From Chromatocurvus sp046260765 (GTDB taxonomy: Bacteria; Pseudomonadota; Gammaproteobacteria; Pseudomonadales; Halieaceae): a stretch of 64,000 nucleotides of DNA. The position numbers and the translations under genes are program-made. The notes beneath the pieces were generated by a model, which worked only from the letters and a program-made list of their open reading frames with translations, searched no databases and was not told the DNA's origin. Below, piece by piece: positions 37,211-44,505 of this stretch. Every line of letters begins with the position of its first letter. The stretch's first letter is position 1. The stretch is from NCBI GenBank assembly GCA_046260765.1, contig JBHEOO010000008.1:32844-96843 (forward strand), read 5' to 3'.

Positions 37211-38119
37211 ATGTCCAGCTACCTTCTCGCTGTTTCTGTTGCCCTGCTGGGCTGGTGGGTCAGCACTGGCATCATTCTTTATCTGAATTTACTGCCCAGC
37301 CGCAGCCACGCGTGGAGCGTGGGCGGCTTCGCGGTCTTCGCACTGGCCAGTCTCGCCGCGCTTCCCTACGTCGCCGAGCAGCATTCCCAGGCTGCAGCCA
37401 TTGCCGGCTTCGCAATAGCCCTGGCGGTCTGGGGCGCACTGGAAATCAGCTACCTCATGGGGTTTCTGACGGGTAACAACAGCCAGCCCTGCCCTGCCAG
37501 CGTCAGCGGCTGGCGGCGTTTCCGACTCGCCGTCGCAACCAGCATTCATCATGAAATTGCAGTGATTGCCTGCGGTATCGCGATAGTCGTGCTGTCCTGG
37601 GGGGCGACCAACCAGGTTGCGGCGGGCACTTATCTGACGCTGTGGCTCATGCGCTGGAGCGCCAAACTGAATCTTTATCTTGGCGTTTCCAACTTCAACG
37701 AGCACTGGCTGCCCGAGCGGAACCGCTATCTGGTCAGCTACATGCGCACCAGGGCCATGAACTGGCTGTTTCCATTTTCCGTGGGCCTGGCAACAATCGC
37801 CGCGGTTCTCCTCGCGCTGGCCGCCTCAGGCGCAGATAACGCTGTGGATAAGCTGTCGTTCGCACTCGTGTGCACGCTTCTGTCGCTGGCAATACTCGAA
37901 CACTGGTTTCTCGTCCTGCCCGTGCGTGACAGCGCGCTCTGGCAGTGGGCCATCACAGCAGCTGGACGGGTTCGCGCCCGCACCACGCAGCGGACGACAG
38001 CTCGCGTACCACCGGCGAAGAAGATGGCGATAACAGCGAACAACCCGGCAACAACGACCTCCGGACAGACGATGCGCTCTTCATTTTTCACTCGCCTGAA
38101 AGCGGATTCTTCGCCATAA
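37211..38119 (+). CDS. puhE: Putative photosynthetic complex assembly protein PuhE
   Basis: A 302-residue polytopic membrane protein (about seven helices) of the DUF3623/PuhE family. Conserved segments are WWVSTGIILYLNLLP, EISYLMGFLTGN and SAKLNLYLGVSNFNEHWLP. The C-terminal 45 residues are low-complexity Arg/Thr/Ala. It ends the long bchF-puhE unit just before the hemN operator. Confidence 0.9.
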   Translation: MSSYLLAVSVALLGWWVSTGIILYLNLLPSRSHAWSVGGFAVFALASLAALPYVAEQHSQAAAIAGFAIALAVWGALEISYLMGFLTGNNSQPCPASVSGWRRFRLAVATSIHHEIAVIACGIAIVVLSWGATNQVAAGTYLTLWLMRWSAKLNLYLGVSNFNEHWLPERNRYLVSYMRTRAMNWLFPFSVGLATIAAVLLALAASGADNAVDKLSFALVCTLLSLAILEHWFLVLPVRDSALWQWAITAAGRVRARTTQRTTARVPPAKKMAITANNPATTTSGQTMRSSFFTRLKADSSP

Positions 38120-38123
38120 ATAG

Positions 38124-38141
38124 TGTCAATATTATTTGACA
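38124..38141. promoter_or_regulatory. PpsR/CrtJ-type operator at hemN
   Basis: TGT-CAATATTATTTG-ACA, exact; nearly perfect inverted repeat (TGTCAA/TTGACA). Its right half is the -35 of hemN. Confidence 0.85.
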
Positions 38142-38164
38142 GACCTCGCAGCGGCTTCTAATCT
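38136..38164 (+). promoter_or_regulatory. hemN promoter
   Basis: TTGACA at 38136-38141, 17-base spacer, TAATCT at 38159-38164. The leader would be about 125 bases and contains a small hairpin (CTCTGC-ACTA-GCAGAG, 38233-38248). Confidence 0.55.
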
Positions 38165-38297
38165 TGAAAGTGAAGACAAAGAAAAACTGGAAACCAACGT
38201 ACCCACTGTCTAAAAACTGTTATCTGACACCTCTCTGCACTAGCAGAGGAGTTACTGCCAGACCAGTTGTACCGCAGCGTACACTAGGAGGTGCTAG

Positions 38298-39629
38298 ATG
38301 AGCCCACTGGTCAAATTGCCTGACTATATCGCACACTCGAGCGGCGACCTCGACAAGTTGCCGCCGGTTTTTGGCTCCATTCATACACCCGGGCTCACTG
38401 CAGGCGAGTACGCCGATGTTCTGTCCTCGTGGAGCGCCACAGGCAGCAAGAATATCGCTATTCATATTCGTCTTCCCTTCTGCCCGTCGCGCTGTCTCAG
38501 CTGCGATCACCACACCACTGTCACCCATAATGCCAATACCATTGATGACTACCTCAGCTGCCTGGAGCAGGAAATCGAGATGGTCACGGATCGTATCGGC
38601 CGCCATCTGCCGCTGACCCAGCTGCATCTGGGAGGCGGAACGCCTAATTACCTGAGCGATACCCAGCTGTCCCGGCTGATGGACATCGTCGACAAGCATT
38701 TCGGGGTATCCAGCGAAACTGAAACATCCCTCGAAGCCAGTCCGAAGCGCTGCTCACCAACGCAATTGGCATTGCTCAAAGGGCTCGGCTTCAAAGTCAT
38801 CAATTTCCAGGTTCGTGACATAGACAGCGCCGTCCAGCTAGCGGTGGGCCGGTCACATTCCCTGCCCATGCTGCAGGATGTTCTCGGCAGCGCGCGCAAC
38901 GAGGGCTTTGATACCATCGGAATGGATCTGGTCTACGGGCTGCCCAACCAGACCCTCGGCAGTATTCAGGAGACCGTCGGCCGTATGGTGGAGCTGGCCC
39001 CCGAGCGAATCGTGTGTCACTCATTCTCGCGCCGACCGGATATCTTCAAGCACCAGCGTGCCCTCGATGCGGCCAGCCTACCGTCGCTGGCCGACAAGGT
39101 TGCCATGTTCAACAGCGCCTGTGAAACCATGCTCGCCAACCATTACGACTGGGTTGGACTGGACTGCTTCGCCCAGCGCGACGATCCGCTGTCCATTGCC
39201 CGCCTGGACGGCAAGCTTCATCGTAACTGGGTCGGCTACACCGCACAGTACGCCGGCGATCTGTTTGGGTTCGGCGCCGACGCCATCAGCCAGATAGGGT
39301 CAGCCAATGTCCAGAATAAAGTGCAGTTGGATGACTGGCGACAGTCGATTGAGAGCGGCGACCTGCCACTCCAGTCCGGCATACTTGTCAGCGAAGCTGA
39401 GCGACGACGTCGCCAGGCCATGAACGATCTCATGTGCAACCTTCAGCTGTCGGATTATCGCGATCTGCTGGAAACAAACGGCGAAACCAATACGCTTGCG
39501 GAACTTGAGCGCGATGGCCTGGTTCAAGTCACACCGGAGAAAATTGAAGTGACGGAGTATGGTCGCTTTGCACTGCACCAGCTCTGGGGCGACGCGTCGC
39601 CACACTTTCGTGGTCTTGCCGTACTCTGA
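38298..39629 (+). CDS. hemN: Oxygen-independent coproporphyrinogen III oxidase (HemN-type radical SAM)
   Basis: A 443-residue radical SAM enzyme that converts coproporphyrinogen III to protoporphyrinogen IX without O2. The [4Fe-4S] motif Cys62-x3-Cys66-x2-Cys69 (FCPSRCLSCD) is present, as are LHLGGGTPNYLS and GFDTIGMDLVYGLPNQT. Length is near that of HemN (about 455), favouring HemN over shorter HemW. An AGGAGGT site lies five bases before the ATG. Placement in the cluster behind its own PpsR-type operator suggests it raises porphyrin supply when oxygen is low. Confidence 0.88.
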   Translation: MSPLVKLPDYIAHSSGDLDKLPPVFGSIHTPGLTAGEYADVLSSWSATGSKNIAIHIRLPFCPSRCLSCDHHTTVTHNANTIDDYLSCLEQEIEMVTDRIGRHLPLTQLHLGGGTPNYLSDTQLSRLMDIVDKHFGVSSETETSLEASPKRCSPTQLALLKGLGFKVINFQVRDIDSAVQLAVGRSHSLPMLQDVLGSARNEGFDTIGMDLVYGLPNQTLGSIQETVGRMVELAPERIVCHSFSRRPDIFKHQRALDAASLPSLADKVAMFNSACETMLANHYDWVGLDCFAQRDDPLSIARLDGKLHRNWVGYTAQYAGDLFGFGADAISQIGSANVQNKVQLDDWRQSIESGDLPLQSGILVSEAERRRRQAMNDLMCNLQLSDYRDLLETNGETNTLAELERDGLVQVTPEKIEVTEYGRFALHQLWGDASPHFRGLAVL

Positions 39630-39650
39630 TTGAAGCTTTCTATAAAATTG

Positions 39651-39679
39651 GCCTGAGCGAAACCTCAGGCTGATTTTTA
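39651..39679 (+). terminator. Rho-independent terminator after hemN
   Basis: GCCTGAG-CGAAAC-CTCAGGC stem-loop followed by TGATTTTTAT, 21 bases after the hemN stop. Confidence 0.88.
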
Positions 39680-39737
39680 TATGCCTATCGTTTATTAATG
39701 TCTTCAGATGCTCACAAACAAGAGCGGTTATGGCCCA

Positions 39738-40355
39738 CTACACCATGGCGTGGGGGCGTAAATCGGTATCTGTCGAACCAGAAAACAGCGACTCAATGTC
39801 CTTTGCGTAACGAACCCGCAACTGCTGCCACTCAAGCTTGAACCAGGGTGTCAGTGACTCTGGCTCTGTTTCCAGCCACTTGTCCACCGTGTCCACATGG
39901 AACCAGCCCCACTTCGAGATTTCACTTCGGTTGACGCGCAGGTCGCGATCGTCTTCCAGCTTACCGATATACACTGAACACAGTTCATGCTCCGAGCCCA
40001 GATCTTCAAAAGAAGCCTGGTATTGGAAGCGATACAGGAATTGCAGGTCGGTGGAAACACCAAGCTCCTGCTCCAGACGACGCGACGTCGCTATGCGGTT
40101 GCACTCGCCCCGTCGCGGGTGGCTGCAGCAGCTATTCGTCCAGAAGCCGGGCCAGAGAGGCTTTTCCGAACTTCGCTGATGTAGCAGTACATGCTCTGGA
40201 TCGCGAAAAAGAAAAATGGAAAACGCGCGGTGCAGCTTACCGGCACCCGCATGGACATTGAGTTTACTGTCGAAACCACAGGGTTCGTCCTCGCCGTTGA
40301 CCAGGATCAGGGGTTCTTCTGCAAACGAGACCTGCTGCCATCGTGGCTTTTGCAT
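39738..40355 (-). CDS. idi: Isopentenyl-diphosphate delta-isomerase (type I)
   Basis: A 205-residue Nudix-fold enzyme that interconverts IPP and DMAPP, supplying carotenoid and phytyl precursors. LHRAFSIFLF, the catalytic Cys in WTNSCCSHPR and the catalytic Glu in SEHELCSVYIG are visible. Type I Idi genes are frequent in purple bacterial photosynthesis clusters. It lies downstream of the puf hairpins on the same strand, so limited read-through is possible. Confidence 0.94.
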   Translation of the reverse strand: MQKPRWQQVSFAEEPLILVNGEDEPCGFDSKLNVHAGAGKLHRAFSIFLFRDPEHVLLHQRSSEKPLWPGFWTNSCCSHPRRGECNRIATSRRLEQELGVSTDLQFLYRFQYQASFEDLGSEHELCSVYIGKLEDDRDLRVNRSEISKWGWFHVDTVDKWLETEPESLTPWFKLEWQQLRVRYAKDIESLFSGSTDTDLRPHAMV

Positions 40356-40395
40356 ACAGGGACTCCGGACCTTTTACAGCTTCAGAAATGAAGAA

Positions 40396-40432
40396 GCCCC
40401 AGCGTGTGCCAGTCAGGCCGACACGCCGGGGC
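40396..40432 (-). terminator. Distal hairpin/terminator after pufA
   Basis: A long stem (CCCC-x-GCGTGT / ACACGC-x-GGGG) that on the minus strand is followed by CTTCTTCATTTCT, a poor U-tract. It is the last of three hairpins after pufA and probably ends the puf transcript. Confidence 0.65.
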
Positions 40433-40441
40433 AATAATGGG

Positions 40442-40487
40442 TCAGGAGCTGTGCCCGTCATCATGTGACGACGGGCCATACTCCTGA
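40442..40487 (-). repeat. Strong 3' hairpin after pufA
   Basis: Outer arms TCAGGAG / CTCCTGA enclose a near-perfect palindrome with arms GCCCGTC / GACGGGC. There is no T-run, so it is more likely an RNA-stabilising structure than a terminator. Confidence 0.8.
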
Positions 40488-40489
40488 GT

Positions 40490-40504
40490 GGTCCCGTGGG
40501 GACC
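40490..40504 (-). repeat. Short hairpin just after pufA
   Basis: GGTCCC-GTG-GGGACC, a 6-base perfect stem 11 bases past the pufA stop. Confidence 0.7.
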
Positions 40505-40514
40505 GGTCTTTTAG

Positions 40515-40703
40515 CTAACTACGCGACGCGGGAAGCGGCGCCATTTGCTGTGCAGTCTCCGCACCAGCTGTCGGTCCTTCGATCCAGTTGAAGCGATCTG
40601 TGCTCAGCAGGATGAAGTGAATCAACAATGCCAGAGTGAACAGGAACGCCGCTGTCGCGACCAGAATTCGACGGGGGTCAAAAAGCAGCCAAAGTCTGTA
40701 CAT
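40515..40703 (-). CDS. pufA: Light-harvesting 1 (LH1) alpha polypeptide
   Basis: A 62-residue antenna protein with N-terminal MYRLWLLFDPRRIL, one membrane helix (about residues 14-35) with the bacteriochlorophyll-ligating His29 in ALLIHFILLST, then DRFNW, the LH1-alpha ending of the helix. The AGGAGA site before the ATG is strong. It is the last gene of the puf unit. Confidence 0.96.
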   Translation of the reverse strand: MYRLWLLFDPRRILVATAAFLFTLALLIHFILLSTDRFNWIEGPTAGAETAQQMAPLPASRS

Positions 40704-40726
40704 ATCGTTCTCCTAATTTTCATTTG

Positions 40727-40758
40727 CGGTTCACCGGAACCATTTCCGGTGTTTCCGC
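40727..40758 (-). repeat. Hairpin between pufB and pufA
   Basis: GCGG..CACCGGAA-CCAT-TTCCGGTG..CCGC: a perfect 8-base inner stem (40732-40751) with 4-base outer arms. It lies in the 81-base gap between the antenna genes. Confidence 0.75.
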
Positions 40759-40784
40759 TAAGGTACTACCGTGGTTCTACTGAC

Positions 40785-40931
40785 TCAGCCGAGCCAGGGG
40801 CGCCACATCCACACCAGAATGTGAGCTACTACCGCAACGGCGGTAAAACCCAGGAATCCCTGCATGAAGAAAGTGTGGAACTCTTTGGCTTCGTCAGCAG
40901 AGAAGCCGGTCATGCTTGTGTTATCACTCAT
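40785..40931 (-). CDS. pufB: Light-harvesting 1 (LH1) beta polypeptide
   Basis: A 48-residue antenna protein. FSADEAKEFHTFFMQGFLGFTAVAVVAHILVWMWRPWLG holds the conserved beta features (quoted by position: residues about 10-48): a first His near residue 19, the bacteriochlorophyll-ligand His near residue 37 and the WRPWL ending. The start has a GGGAGA site nine bases upstream. Confidence 0.96.
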   Translation of the reverse strand: MSDNTSMTGFSADEAKEFHTFFMQGFLGFTAVAVVAHILVWMWRPWLG

Positions 40932-41157
40932 GGTTATTTCTCCCAAGTGAGTTTTCAATTTGAGCATCCAGTGCGGTATCGCCCGGATTACTCTCGACAC
41001 CTGCCTTTCGATCCGCAGATCCAGGGCCGGTGATTACCCTTGCTCCGGGCCCGTCGCACGCCCTGCGTGCGGCTGACCCGGTAAGGATTCCTTGCAGACC
41101 GGTGGTGCGTTCCTGCCACCACTGGCCTTTGCCAGGCATTGATGCCGGCATGGTCAT
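40924..41157 (-). CDS. Possible small ORF between pufC and pufB
   Basis: A 77-codon frame begins one base after the pufC stop, with AGGGTGG about 8 bases upstream, and its TGA overlaps the pufB start by eight bases. That fit is what a coupled gene would show. The product (starting MTMPASMPGKGQWW) is polar, with no membrane helix and no recognised family. The same DNA also forms a hairpin (GCACGC-CCT-GCGTGC, 41056-41070), so the region may instead be a structured spacer. Coding status is uncertain. Confidence 0.3.
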   Translation of the reverse strand: MTMPASMPGKGQWWQERTTGLQGILTGSAARRACDGPGARVITGPGSADRKAGVESNPGDTALDAQIENSLGRNNHE

Positions 41158-41158
41158 C

Positions 41159-42208
41159 TCAGCCACCCTGCTTGTACATGTCGACGGCAACGCCGGTCTT
41201 CTTGGTCAGGCTGGGGAACTCATCAATCATCGGTGCACCATACATCGGCTTGTAGGCTCCCTGGTGACAGGTCTTGCAGCTCACCTTGAGAGGATCACCC
41301 AGCGGCCCCTTGCGGGAATCCGGCAGGTAATCAGCCGTGGGATCGATATAGGCATTGTTCATTTCACGCACCATGCGTATCGCGTGCCACGCCTTGAGAC
41401 GGGCCGGCGAGCTCTGCTCCCAGTCAGACCACGCCCGGCTGTTGTGGCAGTAGGTGCAGTTCGCATTAAGGGAATCAGAGAAGTGCATCATCAGCCCGTA
41501 GGTCCACTCGGTCTCCTTGATCGACGTCCGATTGCCGTTTGGCAGTGCGGTATCAGAGGCCACGCGGATGTTGTAGTCCTCGGACAGGAAGGGCGTCAGC
41601 GGATCGTAAGGCAGCGAGGCATAAGCCACTGTGTCTTTCCCTGCAATGTTCTGCTCTGCCCTGGCCAGACCTTTGGCGTGCGGACCACCAGGGTCTTCCG
41701 CCCAGACGTACTCGGGCACGGGCTGACCGCGGTGGCAGGTGTAGCAGTTCACGCCGGTTGGCGCGACGTGCTTGCTGCCCCAGTCCTCGTTGGCGCGTTG
41801 GGTCATCGCAATCATGACCCGCGACACACGCTTGGTGTATACCGCCTCGCTGGCAAAATTATTGCCCTCGTGACAGTAAGTGCAGCCTTGCTCTGGCGAC
41901 ACCCATTCCGTGATCGATGCCATGAAGCGGGTGAACTGTCCGACACTAAGATCGCCTAGCACTTGCACGTTCTGGTAGATATCACCGGCTCGCGGACCAT
42001 CGTCATTCTCAATCTGCGGGAGGAAAGCCGGCGGCATATTCTCTTTTACGCTCTCTTCACGCGCATCCGGATTGATCACCAGCTCCATACCTACACCGCG
42101 GTAGCCGCGCTGTACAGTGTCTACCGGTGGCGGCTCGCAGGCCGCCAGGGTGAGCGTGGCCAGCGCCGCGCCGACCACCGGTAAACGTAGGTTACGTATC
42201 ATCTTCAT
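41159..42208 (-). CDS. pufC: Reaction-centre tetraheme cytochrome subunit
   Basis: A 349-residue periplasmic lipoprotein that re-reduces the special pair. The lipobox is TLAACEPPP (Cys about residue 24). Four heme motifs are present in order: CTYCH, CYTCH, CTYCH, CKTCH, with Met ligands probable in helices such as FTRFMASIT and RVMIAMTQ. The start follows pufM by a four-base overlap. Confidence 0.96.
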   Translation of the reverse strand: MKMIRNLRLPVVGAALATLTLAACEPPPVDTVQRGYRGVGMELVINPDAREESVKENMPPAFLPQIENDDGPRAGDIYQNVQVLGDLSVGQFTRFMASITEWVSPEQGCTYCHEGNNFASEAVYTKRVSRVMIAMTQRANEDWGSKHVAPTGVNCYTCHRGQPVPEYVWAEDPGGPHAKGLARAEQNIAGKDTVAYASLPYDPLTPFLSEDYNIRVASDTALPNGNRTSIKETEWTYGLMMHFSDSLNANCTYCHNSRAWSDWEQSSPARLKAWHAIRMVREMNNAYIDPTADYLPDSRKGPLGDPLKVSCKTCHQGAYKPMYGAPMIDEFPSLTKKTGVAVDMYKQGG

Positions 42209-43179
42209 TGTCCAGCTCCCGTTGTCAGGGGATCTTGCAGCGGCATTGCCTCAAGTGCAGGATAGGCCGGTGCAATACCGTGTTTGACACCCCAGAGATA
42301 CCAGTTGTCGACCACTGTGCCGGTAAGCAGGATGCCGATACCACCGGTAATCACGGTCAGAACTGCAAACCAGAGGCCCCAGCGGTGGATTGACTCCATT
42401 GTCGCATTGAAGCCCATGGTCCAGCGCCAGAATAATCCCGCACGCTCGGAGGCAGTACCCCGGTAGGTGATCTGATCAATCTCGCGGTCACCACCGTAAC
42501 GGCTGGTTGCCAGAATGGTTGCCCCGTGCATCGCAAACAGCAGCGTTGCGCCATAGAGGAACACAATCGAGAGCATGTGGAACGGGTTGTAGAACAGGTT
42601 GCCGTAGCGGATTGAGAACGCGGCGGTCCAGTCCAGGTGCGGGAAGATGCCAAAGGGCACTGCTTCACTCCAGCTACCCATCAGGATGGGGCGGATGAAG
42701 CCCAGCACCAGGTACAGCCAGATGGCACCGGCGAAGGCCCAGGCAATGTGAGTGCCCATACCATTCTTGCGCGCCAGGTTATAGGTCCGCACCCACCACA
42801 GTATGATCGACGTGGTCAGGAAGAAACCCGCCATCAACCACCAGCCACCATCGTGCAGCGGCGGAATGCTGAGACCGTACTCCGGGGGTGGTGGCTCAAG
42901 TGCCAGCCAGAACAACTGTCTGACGAACTGCACCGGATCCCAGTTAACCGACGCCCACATGTTAAGACCGATGATCTCAAAGGCGATGAAGCCGCAGATC
43001 AGGGATAATACTCCCGTGAAGCCAAGGTAGATGGGACCGAGCTGGGCATCGCCAATCTTGCCCAGCCAGTAGTTTTCCGTCGCACCTGTGCGATAGAGCT
43101 TGTCGCTGCCAATGTCGGTTCCGTCGTAGATCGGTGCCGTCACCTGGACGCGGGTAAAAATGTTTTGATACTCAGCCAT
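42205..43179 (-). CDS. pufM: Photosynthetic reaction centre M subunit
   Basis: A 324-residue five-helix membrane protein of the type-II reaction centre. AEYQNIFTRVQV at the N-terminus, FNPFHMLSI-like NPFHMLSIVFLYGATLLFAMHGATILA (about residues 195-221) with the special-pair and iron His residues, and ERAGLFWRWTMGFNATMESIHRWGLWFA are diagnostic. It pairs with PufL to hold bacteriochlorophylls, pheophytins, quinones and iron. Confidence 0.97.
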   Translation of the reverse strand: MAEYQNIFTRVQVTAPIYDGTDIGSDKLYRTGATENYWLGKIGDAQLGPIYLGFTGVLSLICGFIAFEIIGLNMWASVNWDPVQFVRQLFWLALEPPPPEYGLSIPPLHDGGWWLMAGFFLTTSIILWWVRTYNLARKNGMGTHIAWAFAGAIWLYLVLGFIRPILMGSWSEAVPFGIFPHLDWTAAFSIRYGNLFYNPFHMLSIVFLYGATLLFAMHGATILATSRYGGDREIDQITYRGTASERAGLFWRWTMGFNATMESIHRWGLWFAVLTVITGGIGILLTGTVVDNWYLWGVKHGIAPAYPALEAMPLQDPLTTGAGQ

Positions 43180-43194
43180 GCTGTAATCCTCCGC

Positions 43195-44019
43195 TTAGTT
43201 CCAGATAGGCAGTTCAAGCCACCAGTTCCACCATTCCGGCCAGCCTCTGGTCCAGAAAGGTCCACTGATGATGATGCACACCGCACTCCAGAAGCCGGCC
43301 GAGAGAGCCAGGAAAAGGCCCAGACGGTGGATGCCAAGGGCACCGATGGAATAACCGATGTCATCGCGAAAGAACGAGTTCTCGTGCTCCGCTGTTTTCA
43401 CATTTTCGCCCTTCTTCGGGCTGGTGATCGACAGGATCAGACCACCGTGCAACGACAAGGCCAGCGTGGTCGTAAAGAAGAAGGTGATGGCGAGCATGTG
43501 CGCCGGGTTATAATGGAAGTGCAGGTACTGGTAGCCGACGTTAGACACCCAGTCGAGGTGACTGAGAATACCGTAGGGAAAACCATGACCCCAGGCACCC
43601 ATCAGGACGGGGCGGAAAATGACCAGCGTGACATAGGCGAATACCGCCACGCTGAAGGCGAAGGGAATATGCAGGCCCATGCCAAGCTTGCGCGATATCT
43701 CAACCTGTCGCAGTGCCCAGGACACAAATGCACCGACGGCACATATTGTTATGATCTGCCAGAGACCACCCTCAGCAAGAGGCGCCATACCCAGACCGTA
43801 GCTCAGGTCTGGCGGCGCGATATTGATCTGCCAGAGATTCCAGGTATCACCCATGGAAGCGCCGTAAATGATCAGGAGTGTCCCCAGAAGACTAAAGAAG
43901 ATCGTCGTCACGCCAAAGAAGCCGACGTAGAACGGACCGATCCAGAAGTCAAAAAGGTCGCCTCCGATCAGGGTCCCTCCCCTGACCCGGTATTTTTTCT
44001 CGAAACTCAGCATTGTCAT
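43195..44019 (-). CDS. pufL: Photosynthetic reaction centre L subunit
   Basis: A 274-residue type-II reaction centre subunit. LSFEKKYRVRGGTLIGGDLFDFWIGPFYVGFFG opens the protein; NPAHMLAITFFFTTTLALSLHGGLIL and ENSFFRDDIGYSIGALGIHRLGLFLA contain the conserved His ligands. A GGAGGAAAAACT site precedes the ATG. No puf-type antenna genes come before it, unlike the common BALM order. Confidence 0.97.
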   Translation of the reverse strand: MTMLSFEKKYRVRGGTLIGGDLFDFWIGPFYVGFFGVTTIFFSLLGTLLIIYGASMGDTWNLWQINIAPPDLSYGLGMAPLAEGGLWQIITICAVGAFVSWALRQVEISRKLGMGLHIPFAFSVAVFAYVTLVIFRPVLMGAWGHGFPYGILSHLDWVSNVGYQYLHFHYNPAHMLAITFFFTTTLALSLHGGLILSITSPKKGENVKTAEHENSFFRDDIGYSIGALGIHRLGLFLALSAGFWSAVCIIISGPFWTRGWPEWWNWWLELPIWN

Positions 44020-44074
44020 AGTTTTTCCTCCGGCCCAGATGCAGGACCTGCTAATAAATCAAACCAACACATTA

Positions 44075-44091
44075 CCGGGACCCCGTCCCGG
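44075..44091 (-). repeat. Hairpin upstream of pufL
   Basis: CCGGGAC-CCC-GTCCCGG (plus-strand reading), a perfect 7-base stem in the 144-base gap between the pufQ-like gene and pufL. It could set mRNA processing or protect the pufLMC segment. Confidence 0.7.
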
Positions 44092-44163
44092 AACCTGGCG
44101 TCGGTCGTAGCAGACTGACACCGCCTGTTCTTTCTTGATCTTTGCATGAGCGACTTCCCGGCC

Positions 44164-44505
44164 TTAACGCATGAAGGCATAAGGAATCACCGTGTACGCC
44201 GTCCTTCTTGCCTCGGCAAACAGGGACTCTCCGCGCACAGCGCGGGAGGACAGCGGCCGCAACTTGCGTGGTAGCAGGCGGCTCACCGCTGCTACCACAA
44301 GGAACCACAACAACGACACCGCGATAAGCAGCCGGAACTCGATCCGGTCATGCAATGGCGTCGCATGGGACACAGCTTGCGTAGACGTCGACGTTTTCAT
44401 AATGCTCCCCTGGCCCTGCACTGAGGGCGCTTCCATACCAAATGTGTCCAGCCCCACCGGGGACGACACACCATCAATCTGTGTGCTCGCAACCAGAGTC
44501 GTCAT
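44164..44505 (-). CDS. PufQ-like small membrane protein
   Basis: A 113-residue protein with one membrane helix (about residues 57-78) and a basic linker, ending SLFAEARRTAYTVIPYAFMR. Its position between bchZ and the reaction-centre genes is that of pufQ in purple bacteria, where PufQ influences bacteriochlorophyll synthesis. Similarity to known PufQ is limited from what I can recall, so the name is not assigned firmly. Its ATG overlaps the bchZ stop (ATGA). Confidence 0.6.
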   Translation of the reverse strand: MTTLVASTQIDGVSSPVGLDTFGMEAPSVQGQGSIMKTSTSTQAVSHATPLHDRIEFRLLIAVSLLWFLVVAAVSRLLPRKLRPLSSRAVRGESLFAEARRTAYTVIPYAFMR

